NCBI GenBank assembly: GCA_001799845.1
Contig: MGUG01000054.1
Span: 65,393-129,392, forward strand
Length of the DNA: 64,000 nt
Origin: Elusimicrobia bacterium GWC2_64_44
GTDB lineage: Bacteria > Elusimicrobiota > Elusimicrobia > Elusimicrobiales > UBA9959
Direction of reading: 5' to 3'
A program made the translations under genes and the position numbers. Every line of letters starts with the position of its first letter. Positions within the stretch are counted from its first letter, which is position 1. The notes beneath the pieces are model-generated. The model had not been told where the DNA came from and did no database searches. It was given only the letters and a program-made list of their open reading frames with translations. Below are positions 43,609-52,037 of the stretch, piece by piece.

Positions 43609-45456
43609 ATGAAAACGAAGAACTATCCGAATTTGCTGTTGCCCGCCGCGCTGGCGCTGTTCGTCGCCGCGGCCGGCCCTTTTGCGCCCGCCCTGTCCGC
43701 CCAGGCCGCCAAGGGCGGCGTCAGCCGCTCCATGGAGCAGGCCATACGGCTTTACCACGAGGGGGAAGATACCGAGGCCATGGACCGCTTCATGGACATC
43801 CTCGTGAAGGGCAGCCCTTCGGAGAAGGCGCTGGCCAACGAATACATAACCAAGATCACGCTGCGCATGAACACCGGCGTCAACACCGTCAAGGACCGCG
43901 GCGCCGAGCCTACCACCCTCACCGAGGTGTCCCAGCCCAAGACCGCCCCGTCCGGCCGCCAGGACGTCCCGGTGGGCGTCAGGCTTAAGGAGACCCAGGA
44001 GGCTGAGGAGGCCGAGTTCGAAGCGCGCGACGACGCCGAGGCGCAGCGCGAGCGCGTCAACGACAAGATCTCCGCCAAGATAGCGCAGATGCGCCGCGAT
44101 ATCCTGCTTGAACTTGGCCGCGCCGACGCCGTCAAGGTCTACATGGGCGCCGACGGCCTGCCTAAGGCCCTGACGCTGGACCCCAACTATTTCTTCGCCG
44201 CGGAGACCACCTTCCGTCCCGGCACCGACAAGATGCTGGGCCTGCTCTCCGGCCTGCTGTTCACGCTGGGCAAGGGCAACGCGCTGCTGCTGCCCGAAGG
44301 CTCCGCCGAAGGCGATGTGAAGATAAAGAGCATCCGCCGGGCCATCGCGCTGAATTCCTATTTCGAGTCCCGCGGCGTTTCCAAGTCCCGCCTGGAGATC
44401 AACCTGACCGGGACCGACATCCGCTTTCCTAAGGAACTTACTAATATAAGCGGGCTTATTATACTCTTTGACTATGATAAGCAGCCGCGCCTGAAGGACC
44501 TGGAGGACCTGCAGACCAAGGGCCCCAAGGTTTCCCTTGGTATCTACCCCACCGCGATAGCGGTGCACAACAACGAGGGCGCCATAGTGGAGTTCTCCGC
44601 CTTCGAGTCACCCATAGGCCAGCCGAGCTGGAAGTTCCAGATCTTCGAGGTGCAGAAGGACGGCAGCCGCCTGCTGCTGCAGGAGATGTCGGGTTCCGGC
44701 CCGCAGTTCAACCAGAGCTTCTGGAACGGCCGCAAGAAATTTTTCGGCGCCCCGTACCCGTCCGGCAAATACATGTTCACCGTTACCGCCACGGATGTGG
44801 AGGGGAGGGAAACCTCCCTGAGCCGCCTGCTGGCCATCCGGCTCACGCCGGAAGAAGAGAAGGCGCAGCAGGCGAGGCCTGCGCAGAAGCCCGCTGGCGA
44901 GAAGGTGACCCGATCCGGAGTCAAGACCCGCTCCCTGAATGCCAATGGCGTCAAGGGCGGCGTGTCCGGCAAGCTCATGAAAGGCGCCGGCAAAAAGGGG
45001 AAGGCCCTGAAAAAGGCCCCCCCTAAAAAGAAGGCCCGCCCCGCCAAGAAGCCCGCGCAGGAAGAAGAGGCCGCGCCCGCCGAAGGCGGCGAGACCTCCT
45101 CCGCCGGAGACGCCGCGGCCCCGTCCGGAGAGTCCGCCCCGCCCGGAGAGCTTTCGGGCCAGTTCAGCTATAAAGTTTTTTTCACCGAGGCCAACGCGCT
45201 CACCAGCAGCAGCGAGAAGCGCCTGGCGCAGGTGGCGGAGACCATGGGCTACTACCCGATGGCCAATATACAGCTCACCGGCTACGCCTATTCGGGCGAG
45301 CCGAACGCGGACACGCTGGCGGAGAACCGCGTGAACATGGTGGCGGCGCGGCTGACCGAAAAGTATAAGATAGAAAAGGCGCGCATGGAGATGAGCTCCA
45401 AGGTCAGCGAGGCCACCAAGGCGATGGTCGAGATCAAGCTGACCGGCAAAGAATAA
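43609..45456 (+). CDS. Pilus-cluster anchor protein with OmpA-like C-terminal domain
   Basis: A 615-residue exported protein with a signal peptide (LALFVAAAGPFAPALSAQA). Residues about 40-90 look like one TPR-type helical pair (MEQAIRLYHEGEDTEAMDRF). The middle holds a Glu/Arg-rich helix (about 120-160) and an Ig-like FlgD-type element (G-A-P-Y-P-S-G-K-Y-M-F-T-V-T-A-T-D near 382). A Lys/Ala/Pro-rich linker (about 440-510) leads to an OmpA-like peptidoglycan-binding domain (N-I-Q-L-T-G-Y-A ... N-R-V-N-M-V-A). It probably ties the pilus machine to the cell wall, as FimV or TsaP proteins do elsewhere. That function is inferred from domains and its place as first gene of the cluster, 17 bases before the PilM-PilN gene. 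Confidence 0.75.
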   Translation: MKTKNYPNLLLPAALALFVAAAGPFAPALSAQAAKGGVSRSMEQAIRLYHEGEDTEAMDRFMDILVKGSPSEKALANEYITKITLRMNTGVNTVKDRGAEPTTLTEVSQPKTAPSGRQDVPVGVRLKETQEAEEAEFEARDDAEAQRERVNDKISAKIAQMRRDILLELGRADAVKVYMGADGLPKALTLDPNYFFAAETTFRPGTDKMLGLLSGLLFTLGKGNALLLPEGSAEGDVKIKSIRRAIALNSYFESRGVSKSRLEINLTGTDIRFPKELTNISGLIILFDYDKQPRLKDLEDLQTKGPKVSLGIYPTAIAVHNNEGAIVEFSAFESPIGQPSWKFQIFEVQKDGSRLLLQEMSGSGPQFNQSFWNGRKKFFGAPYPSGKYMFTVTATDVEGRETSLSRLLAIRLTPEEEKAQQARPAQKPAGEKVTRSGVKTRSLNANGVKGGVSGKLMKGAGKKGKALKKAPPKKKARPAKKPAQEEEAAPAEGGETSSAGDAAAPSGESAPPGELSGQFSYKVFFTEANALTSSSEKRLAQVAETMGYYPMANIQLTGYAYSGEPNADTLAENRVNMVAARLTEKYKIEKARMEMSSKVSEATKAMVEIKLTGKE

Positions 45457-45473
45457 GCCGGACTATTAAATTT

Positions 45474-47030
45474 ATGGCAAAAGCAGCGGGACCTAAACAC
45501 CTGGGCATCTACATCTCCCCTAAGGAGATCTGCATCTCCCAGGTCAAGCTGGGCAAGGACTCCAAGCCGGAGACCGAGCACCTGGTTAAATTCCCCACCG
45601 AGTTCCCGGTGAAGGAGGGGATGCTCAGGCCCCTGTCCCTGAACCATGACTTCTTCAACGAGAAGGCCTCCTGGCTCGCCCCTTTCAGGCAGGCGGTAAA
45701 GAAGGTCAGCTGGGATTCCACCACCGTCGTGGTGACGCTGTCCCAGCAGTTCTCCATCATCCGCTATTTCGTCATGCCCGCGGTGGACCGCCGCTTCTGG
45801 AGCAAGTCCATCCCGCTCGAGTCCAAGAAGTACATCCCGGTCTCCTTCGACGAGGTGGTCTACGATTTCAGCGCGGTGCCCGCCGACGGCGGCAAGAAGC
45901 TGGGCGTCCTCTTCGGCATCACGCAGCGCAAGAGCGTGGAGTTCCTGACCGAGGCCCTCAAGAGCTGCGGCCTCACGCTGGCGGCGCTGGAAGTCACGCC
46001 CATCTCCTTCGAGCGCGCGGTGGGCTTCCTGGACCCCAAGGAACACGACTCCAAGGGCTACATCCATTTCAGCGAGAACATGACCTTCATGCTCTTCTCG
46101 CACAACGGCTACCCGGTGCTCTACCGCGAGACCGAGACCGAGTCCGGCGGAGCGATGAGCGAGCGCAAGCGCCTGGACATCAAGGGCGGCGTACAGTTCG
46201 TGGACCGCTACGTGGGCGGCAAGGATTACAAGGCCATCATGATCAGCGGCGACGGCGCCGAAGGCTGGAAGCCGATGGCCGAGAAGGAGGCCGAGCCCAT
46301 CTCCGTGCAGCTCTGGGACGCCGGCAAGGCCTGCGGCCTCAAGGACAACGACGCCGCCTCGCTGCTGGCCACCGCCGCGGCCCTGCGCGGGCGCACCTCC
46401 GGGCCCTCGCTGCCAGACATCTCCGGCGTCAGCACCGCCGCCAACCTGGAGAAGAAGGTGCAGAGCTACGTCTGGAACATCTCTTTCGTCCTGGGCGCCC
46501 TTATCCTCTCCCTCTGGCTGCTGGCCGAGGGCCGCACGATGATGCTTTCCTCCAAGGTCTCCTCGCTCAAGGCCAAGGTGGTCAACGTGCCCGAGCTGGA
46601 GGGCCTGGAAGCCGATACCATCCGCACCCGCATAGAGACCATGGGCACCAACTCTATGGTGCTGGAGGGGCTGGTCAGCGACATCGACCCGGTGGCCCCC
46701 AAGCTGGCCGCCGTGGCGGACCGCATCCCGCCGGACCTGTGGGTCACCAACATGACCTACGCCAACCCTTTCGCCCTGTCCGAAATGCAGACGGGGGAAA
46801 AGACCATGCGCATCGGCGGCGAGACCTTCCTGCGCGGAGACCTTAAAGGCCGCCTGGTGGACGCCTTCACCAAATCGCTGAAGGCGGCCCCGGAGTTCAA
46901 GGTTTACAGCGCGCCTTTCGGCGGTATAGACAGTACTACCGAGGAAGGCGGCCGCTCGGGAGCCGCCGCCGGCCCCGGCGCGCAGAAGACCAGCGGTTTC
47001 GCGGTGATGTGCAGGTTCAAGAGGAAATAA
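45474..47030 (+). CDS. pilM: PilM-PilN fusion, type IV pilus inner-membrane assembly
   Basis: A 518-residue protein. Residues about 1-310 match PilM, the actin-like cytosolic platform protein (L-G-I-Y-I-S-P-K-E-I, R-Y-F-V-M-P-A, and a late M-I-S-G-D-G-A-E-G-W segment near 260). A membrane helix (about 328-350) is followed by a periplasmic PilN-like domain with a coiled part and R-I-P-P-D-L-W-V-T-N-M-T-Y near 420. In most species PilM and PilN are separate and joined by a short PilN peptide; here they are one chain. PilO follows 3 bases later. The sequence order M-N, O, P, Q matches the classic operon, so the assignment is firm. Confidence 0.85.
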   Translation: MAKAAGPKHLGIYISPKEICISQVKLGKDSKPETEHLVKFPTEFPVKEGMLRPLSLNHDFFNEKASWLAPFRQAVKKVSWDSTTVVVTLSQQFSIIRYFVMPAVDRRFWSKSIPLESKKYIPVSFDEVVYDFSAVPADGGKKLGVLFGITQRKSVEFLTEALKSCGLTLAALEVTPISFERAVGFLDPKEHDSKGYIHFSENMTFMLFSHNGYPVLYRETETESGGAMSERKRLDIKGGVQFVDRYVGGKDYKAIMISGDGAEGWKPMAEKEAEPISVQLWDAGKACGLKDNDAASLLATAAALRGRTSGPSLPDISGVSTAANLEKKVQSYVWNISFVLGALILSLWLLAEGRTMMLSSKVSSLKAKVVNVPELEGLEADTIRTRIETMGTNSMVLEGLVSDIDPVAPKLAAVADRIPPDLWVTNMTYANPFALSEMQTGEKTMRIGGETFLRGDLKGRLVDAFTKSLKAAPEFKVYSAPFGGIDSTTEEGGRSGAAAGPGAQKTSGFAVMCRFKRK

Positions 47031-47033
47031 GCT

Positions 47034-47630
47034 ATGGCGCCCCAGCTAGGATCAATGCCCGATAAGGCCCTCTCCTACTTCAGGAGCATGTGGGACGATA
47101 TCCTCATCATCTACGGTGAGAAAGGCTTCGCGCCTTTCAAGAAGCCCGTGATCTACGCCGCCCCCGTGCTGCTGGTGCTCTATTTCGGCTTTTACGGCCC
47201 GGCCGGCGGGCGCCTCTCCCGCGCGCGCGCCGAGGTGACCAACATGACGGTGGTCTCGCAGTACGCGGAGCAGTACGAGACCGCCAAGGGGCGCATAGGC
47301 CTCCTGCAGCGCAAGCTGCCGCTCGTGAAAGACAAGGACGAGTGGCTCAGCTACGTCATCAGCAGCACCGCCAAGAAGGCCGGCGTGTCGGTGGATTCGC
47401 AGAGCGCCCAGCGCGAGAGCGAAGTGGGCGGCTACCTGGTCGTTTCCCGCGAAATTTCCACCACCACCACCTACCACGTCTTCGGGCGCTGGCTGGCGGA
47501 GATAGAGAATTCCCCTATCTTCCTGCGCATCACCGAGCTGTCGGTCACCCGCGACGAGAACAGCCCCGGCAACGTGAAGGTCAGCTTCATCCTGTCCACC
47601 GTTTTTCCGAAGCAGGGAGGGGGAGGCTGA
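47034..47630 (+). CDS. pilO: Type IV pilus assembly protein PilO
   Basis: A 198-residue bitopic protein with a short cytosolic N-terminus and one membrane helix (about residues 43-60, KPVIYAAPVLLVLYFGFYG). A coiled-coil segment (A-E-V-T-N-M-T-V-V-S ... L-L-Q-R-K-L-P) and a ferredoxin-like periplasmic domain ending V-S-F-I-L-S-T-V-F follow. PilO pairs with PilN and contacts PilP to bridge the inner platform and the secretin. The start lies 3 bases after the PilM-PilN stop. The next gene begins one base after its stop (TGATATG). Confidence 0.85.
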   Translation: MAPQLGSMPDKALSYFRSMWDDILIIYGEKGFAPFKKPVIYAAPVLLVLYFGFYGPAGGRLSRARAEVTNMTVVSQYAEQYETAKGRIGLLQRKLPLVKDKDEWLSYVISSTAKKAGVSVDSQSAQRESEVGGYLVVSREISTTTTYHVFGRWLAEIENSPIFLRITELSVTRDENSPGNVKVSFILSTVFPKQGGGG

Positions 47631-47631
47631 T

Positions 47632-48381
47632 ATGAAAAGCTTTTCCTCCATACTGCTCTGGCTGCTCCTGATCGCCCTGGTGGCCGTCCCGTCCTTCCTG
47701 TTCTATAACTGGGTGATGCAGGGCAAAGAGAAGGCCGCCGCGGAGACCACCTCGACGGGGCCCGTGGCCAACGTTTTTCCTCCGTCGCAGGACGCGACGC
47801 CGCGCCCCGCCGCCGCGCCGGCCGCGCAGCCCCAGGCGGCCCTGGCCCAGGCCGCCGCTCCGGTACAGCCCGCGCCCAGGCCCGCTCCCGCCCCGGCCCA
47901 GCAGGCTCCCGCCGCGCAGCCGCAGGCCGCCCCGGCCCCCGCCGAGCAGTCCCCTTCCGCCTCCGCCAACGCGCCGGAGCCCGCCCAGGCACTGCAGCCG
48001 GAGGTTTCCACCGGCGCCGAGCAGGGCGTGGAGGTCTCCACCGTTCCCAAGCCGCGCTCCTGGTACGCGCCCAAGAGCGAGCGCGACCCTACCTTCTCCC
48101 CGGCCGATTACCGCAAGCTCAAGGAAGAGCAGATGCAGCGCGAGGAGGCCGAGCGCCTGCAGCGCTACGCCGAGCGGAACAAGCCCAGGGAGCCCGGCCC
48201 CGAGACCAGGATCAACCTGCAGGGCATCGTGGGCAACGCCGCGCTGATCAACAACGAAATGTATTACGCCGGCCAGACGGTGCGCGGCGTGAAGATCCTC
48301 AAGGTGGGAGTGGACTATATCATCGCCGAGTGCGTCACCGGCTCGTGCAAAGGCAAAAAATTCAAGAAAGTGATGAGATAG
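47632..48381 (+). CDS. pilP: PilP-like pilus assembly protein with Ala/Pro/Gln linker
   Basis: A 249-residue inner-membrane protein, by position and plan the PilP/GspC component. A membrane anchor (about residues 8-25, LWLLLIALVAVPSFLFY) is followed by about 100 residues of low-complexity Ala-Pro-Gln sequence, a charged helix (L-K-E-E-Q-M-Q-R-E-E-A-E-R) and a small C-terminal beta domain (I-N-L-Q-G-I-V-G-N-A-A-L-I-N-N-E, then I-I-A-E-C-V-T-G-S-C). Classic PilP is a lipoprotein; here the lipobox is absent and a membrane helix serves instead. The beta domain should dock on PilQ. The unusually long linker may span a thick periplasm. Two Cys near the end could form a disulfide. Confidence 0.75.
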   Translation: MKSFSSILLWLLLIALVAVPSFLFYNWVMQGKEKAAAETTSTGPVANVFPPSQDATPRPAAAPAAQPQAALAQAAAPVQPAPRPAPAPAQQAPAAQPQAAPAPAEQSPSASANAPEPAQALQPEVSTGAEQGVEVSTVPKPRSWYAPKSERDPTFSPADYRKLKEEQMQREEAERLQRYAERNKPREPGPETRINLQGIVGNAALINNEMYYAGQTVRGVKILKVGVDYIIAECVTGSCKGKKFKKVMR

Positions 48382-48387
48382 GCGCTG

Positions 48388-48415
48388 TTACAAAGGCCGT
48401 TGGTTAACATATAAT
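48388..48415 (+). promoter_or_regulatory. Internal promoter for pilQ
   Basis: TTACAA (48388-48393), a 16-base spacer and TATAAT (48410-48415). GGACGGAGG before ATG 48445 is the ribosome site. It would allow pilQ to be expressed separately from the pilMNOP genes. Confidence 0.65.
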
Positions 48416-48444
48416 AGGTAAGCAATTAAGGACGGAGGCGTATT

Positions 48445-50145
48445 ATGAAGACTCTTAAGATTTTACTCGCGCTGGCGCTGGCCCTGGAGCCGGTCCTTTT
48501 CCCGGTCGCCGGGCTTTACGCCCAGGACGCCCCCGCGGGCGATAAAGACTTCGCCCAGGACCTGCAGGGTCCCGGCGGCGACGAGGGCGGCCCCATCCTC
48601 GACAGCGGCCCGGCCGATTCCGCGCCGCCTTCGGTGATGCCGCAGGGCCAGGTCCCCGGCTCGCCCATCGACTCGGTCCAGATCGGCGGCGCCCCCAAGG
48701 ACGCCCCGATGTACGAGGAGGTGGAGTCCGTCTCGCCCCTCGACCGCAAGATCGGCCCCATCCGCCTCAAGGGCGCCCCGCTCTCCACTTTTCTCGACGT
48801 GGTTTCGGCGCAGTCCAAGGTCAACTTCATCATCACGGAAGGCCTCGAGACCAAGACCATCACCGTCTTCCTGCGCAAGACCACCGTGCGCGAGGCGCTG
48901 GAGCTGCTGCTGCGCGTGAAGGGCCTTACCTACCAGCGCATAGGCAAGAGCAATACCTACGTGGTGCAGAAGCGTTCGGCCGACATGCCTAACCTCATCA
49001 CCAAGATATACACCCTCAACTACATCCCGCTGATCCCGATCACCTCCGTGGGCGAGGAGATCGCTTCCATAACCGCGCAGGACACTTCCTCCGGCGGCGG
49101 AGGGAACAATCAGCAGGGCGGCGGCGAGGAGAAGGGCGGCGAAAGCAAAGAGAGCCCCATCTCCATCATCAATATCGTGCGCAGCGTGCTGTCCAAGAAG
49201 AACGGCAAGCTGGCCACCGACCCCCGCACCAACACCCTGATCATCACCGACGTGCCCGAGGTGTTCCCCCAGGTAGAGCAGATCATCGCCGAGCTGGACA
49301 AGAAGGCGCCGCAGATCCTCATCGAGGCGCAGATCGTGGAGATCAACACCGACCGCATGAACGAGCTCGGCATCGAGTGGGGCGGGTCGCGCGGCGAGAT
49401 GGCCTATTTCGCCGGCCCCTCGCGCCTGACCGACTACGGCCTGCGCCCCGGCTTCTTCTCCGGCGACGAGTGGAAAAAGTTCTTCCCGAAGACCAGCGAC
49501 ATCTCCGGCGAAGCCGGCAGCGGCGGCAGCGCCGGTTCGGTGGACCCGATCTTCTCGACCGGCCAGCAGAGCTCCAAGGGCGTCTACTACGGCGTCTTCA
49601 GCCTGGCGCAGCTGCAGGCCATCTTCCGCGCGCTGATCTCCAAGGGCGAGGGCCGCTACCTGGGCAAGCCCAAGATCGTGGCGATGAACAACAAGACCGC
49701 GCTGATCGCCATCTCCAAGGACGCCGCGATGGGCACCACCAGCACCGTCTCCTCGGCGGGCGGCGCATCCGGCACCTCCTCCAGCGGCGTAGAGCGCCGC
49801 CGCATCGGCCTGATCCTCAAGGTCACCCCGCAGGTGAACAAGGAAGGCTATATCACGATGATCGTGCAGCCTTCCTATTCGGACGCGGTGGCCTCGGCCA
49901 TCACGGTGCAGGGCTCGACGGTCTACGACCCGGTCAGCCGGGGCGCCTCCACCATGGTTCGCGTGAAGAACGGCCAGACCGTGGTCATCGGCGGCATGCT
50001 CTCCTCCACCGAGAGCAAGACCATCCGCAAGGTCCCGCTGCTGGGCTACATCCCTATCATAGGCTGGCTTTTTACCAGCGTGAGCTCCAGGCGCACCAAC
50101 ACCGACCTGGTGATCTTCCTCACGCCGACGATACTGGTGGATTAA
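48445..50145 (+). CDS. pilQ: Type IV pilus secretin PilQ
   Basis: A 566-residue outer-membrane secretin with a signal peptide (ILLALALALEPVLFPVAGLYA). A Pro/Gly-rich region leads to an STN/N0 domain (about 105-180, V-S-A-Q-S-K-V-N-F-I-I-T-E). Residues about 185-290 are an N1-like KH module (T-D-P-R-T-N-T-L-I-I-T-D-V-P) interrupted by a Gly/Gln/Glu-rich insert near 213-240. The secretin core follows from about 300 to the end, with V-E-I-N-T-D-R-M-N-E-L-G-I-E-W-G and the closing VVIGGMLSSTESKTIRKVPL-type signature. It forms the pore through which the pilus passes. AMIN domains of proteobacterial PilQ are missing; the OmpA-like protein may supply the wall contact. Confidence 0.93.
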   Translation: MKTLKILLALALALEPVLFPVAGLYAQDAPAGDKDFAQDLQGPGGDEGGPILDSGPADSAPPSVMPQGQVPGSPIDSVQIGGAPKDAPMYEEVESVSPLDRKIGPIRLKGAPLSTFLDVVSAQSKVNFIITEGLETKTITVFLRKTTVREALELLLRVKGLTYQRIGKSNTYVVQKRSADMPNLITKIYTLNYIPLIPITSVGEEIASITAQDTSSGGGGNNQQGGGEEKGGESKESPISIINIVRSVLSKKNGKLATDPRTNTLIITDVPEVFPQVEQIIAELDKKAPQILIEAQIVEINTDRMNELGIEWGGSRGEMAYFAGPSRLTDYGLRPGFFSGDEWKKFFPKTSDISGEAGSGGSAGSVDPIFSTGQQSSKGVYYGVFSLAQLQAIFRALISKGEGRYLGKPKIVAMNNKTALIAISKDAAMGTTSTVSSAGGASGTSSSGVERRRIGLILKVTPQVNKEGYITMIVQPSYSDAVASAITVQGSTVYDPVSRGASTMVRVKNGQTVVIGGMLSSTESKTIRKVPLLGYIPIIGWLFTSVSSRRTNTDLVIFLTPTILVD

Positions 50146-50209
50146 CCGCTTAGCGCGGTTGCGGGCTACGGGATAAAGGGCGGACCGCGGGGTCCAGTGC
50201 CCTTTATCC
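50144..50209 (+). other. Tandem stem-loops between pilQ and pilB
   Basis: A hairpin AACCGC / GCGGTT overlaps the pilQ stop. It is followed by a perfect 11-bp stem GGATAAAGGGC / GCCCTTTATCC (50171-50181 and 50199-50209) that encloses an inner GGACC / GGTCC stem. No T run follows, so it is probably an attenuating, processing or mRNA-stabilising structure rather than a simple terminator. Confidence 0.6.
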
Positions 50210-50252
50210 TTCGGCCTTGAAAGGCATAACGAAAGGCGGCGCGTAATTATCT

Positions 50253-51995
50253 ATGGCACATAAACTCCTCGGCGAAATAATGGTGGCGGCCAAGTGGATC
50301 ACCGAAGACCAGCTGGAAAAGGCCCTGCGCTTCCAGCAGCAGCAGGGCGGCCTGATAGGCGAGGCCCTGGTCAAGCTGCGCTACGCCAGCGAAGAGCAGG
50401 TGGCCCAGGCGCTGGCCAAGCAGCTGGGCATCATCTACGCCTCCAAGGAGAACCAGATCCTGAACCCCGAGAAGGGCCAGGGCCTGGAGAAGCTCATCCC
50501 CGAGAAGTTCGCGCGCGACAACGCCGTGGTGCCGCTGTTCATCGAGAACAACACGCTGGCCACCGCGCTGACCGACCCGACGAACATCATCATGATCGAC
50601 AACATCAAACTGGTGTCGGGCATGGAGATCACGCCGTTCATCTCGACGAAGGCCCAGATCCTGAAGGTCATAGACTCTTTTTACGCGGCGCAGGGCAGCC
50701 TGATCGACAAAGTGCTGGACAAGGCCGGGGAGGGGGGCGAGGCCTCCGAGACCGACGTGGTCACCTCCGACGGCAAGCTGGACCTGGACAAGGTCATTAT
50801 AGGCGCCAGCAAGGGCGCGCAATCCATCAAGCTGGTCAACGCCGTCATCAAGCAGGCGATCAGCGAGCGCTGCAGCGACATCCACCTTGAGAAATACGAC
50901 GAGAAAGTGGCCCTGCGCTTCCGCATCGACGGCACGCTCTACGAGCGCAGCGCCCCGCAGTCGGACCTCTTCGACGCCATCATCTCCCGCGTGAAGATCC
51001 TCGCGAAGCTCGACATCTCCGAGCGCCGGCTGCCGCAGGACGGCAGCTTCACCATCAAGTTCCAGAACCGCAACATCGAGACCCGCGTCTCGATCTGCCC
51101 CACCGTCTTCGGCGAAAAGCTGGTCATGCGTCTGCTCGACAAGGGCAACGTGGAATTCAACGTGGATAAGATCGGCTTCGAGACTCGCCAGAAGGAGGAC
51201 TTCCTGAAGGCCGCCACCGCGCCGCACGGCCTGATCCTGCTGACCGGCCCCACCGGCTCCGGCAAGACCACCACCTTGAACGCGGTGCTCAACACCATCA
51301 AGTCGCCCGAGATCAACATCATGACGCTGGAGGACCCCGTCGAAGTCAAGATGGAGGGCATCAGCCAGGTGCAGATCCGGCCGCAGATCGGCCTCACCTT
51401 CGCGAGCGGCCTGCGCTCCTTCCTCCGTCAGGACCCCGACGTCATCCTGGTCGGCGAAACCCGCGACAACGAGACCGCCGAAGCCTGCCTGAAAGCCGCC
51501 ATGACCGGCCACCTCGTGCTGTCCACGCTGCACACCAACAGCGCGCTCGAGGCCATCCCGCGCCTCATCGACATGGACATCGAGGCGTACCTGCTGGCGA
51601 GCACGCTGCTGCTGGTGGCGGCGCAGCGCCTGGTGCGCGTGCTCTGCCCCGACTGCAAGGTGCCTTACCGCCCCACGCAGGAGGAACTGGACCTGATCGT
51701 AAAAGAGTCTTACCTCAACCCGATGCCGGACCTGACCAAGCTGACCTTCTACAAACCGCGCGGCTGCCCCAAGTGCGTCAACATGGGCTACAAGGGCCGC
51801 AAGGCCATCTACGAGGTGTTCTTCATCACCGAGGCGATGAAGCGCATCATCGCCAAGGACGCGGACCAGCCCAAACTGCGCGAGGCCGCGGCCATAGGCG
51901 GCGCGTGGGACCTGCGCGCCAGCGGCTGGCGCAAGGTGATAGCGGGGGTAACCTCCTCCGAGGACATGATGTCGATAACGATGACGGAGCATTAA
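50253..51995 (+). CDS. pilB: Type IV pilus extension ATPase PilB
   Basis: A 580-residue cytosolic hexameric ATPase. The N-terminal MshEN-like domain (about 1-150, K-A-L-R-F-Q-Q-Q-Q-G-G-L-I-G) is followed by the N2D and motor domains: Walker A GPTGSGKTTTLN near 331-342, the Asp box LEDPVEVKMEG, Walker B DPDVILVGETRDNETA, the His box STLHTNSAL and a zinc site (CPDCKVPY ... CPKCVN). It powers pilin extraction into the growing fibre with PilC. No receiver domain is attached, unlike the paralogue at 28.3 kb. ATG 50253 has no near Shine-Dalgarno. A retraction ATPase (PilT) is not in the window. Confidence 0.93.
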   Translation: MAHKLLGEIMVAAKWITEDQLEKALRFQQQQGGLIGEALVKLRYASEEQVAQALAKQLGIIYASKENQILNPEKGQGLEKLIPEKFARDNAVVPLFIENNTLATALTDPTNIIMIDNIKLVSGMEITPFISTKAQILKVIDSFYAAQGSLIDKVLDKAGEGGEASETDVVTSDGKLDLDKVIIGASKGAQSIKLVNAVIKQAISERCSDIHLEKYDEKVALRFRIDGTLYERSAPQSDLFDAIISRVKILAKLDISERRLPQDGSFTIKFQNRNIETRVSICPTVFGEKLVMRLLDKGNVEFNVDKIGFETRQKEDFLKAATAPHGLILLTGPTGSGKTTTLNAVLNTIKSPEINIMTLEDPVEVKMEGISQVQIRPQIGLTFASGLRSFLRQDPDVILVGETRDNETAEACLKAAMTGHLVLSTLHTNSALEAIPRLIDMDIEAYLLASTLLLVAAQRLVRVLCPDCKVPYRPTQEELDLIVKESYLNPMPDLTKLTFYKPRGCPKCVNMGYKGRKAIYEVFFITEAMKRIIAKDADQPKLREAAAIGGAWDLRASGWRKVIAGVTSSEDMMSITMTEH

Positions 51996-51999
51996 GACC

Positions 52000-52028
52000 T
52001 TGAAGTTAGCGGGTCCATCTGTTAGACT
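52000..52028 (+). promoter_or_regulatory. Candidate promoter of pilC
   Basis: TTGAAG (52000-52005), a 17-base spacer and TAGACT (52023-52028), 9 bases before the ATG with no Shine-Dalgarno. The string CTGTTAGACTATAA recurs almost identically before the minor pilin gene at 54989. Confidence 0.5.
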
Positions 52029-52037
52029 ATAAGATAT

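Noticed and set aside
41002-44568. Minus-strand open frame of about 1188 codons opposite the second ligase gene and the pilus anchor
   Set aside because: It crosses two well-supported plus-strand genes and their regulatory gap, has low-complexity Gly/Gln/Arg composition and no recognisable domain.
47760-48010. Ala/Pro/Gln-rich stretch in the PilP-like gene, considered as a frame error
   Set aside because: The frame stays open into a well-formed beta domain, and such linkers are normal in periplasm-spanning proteins.
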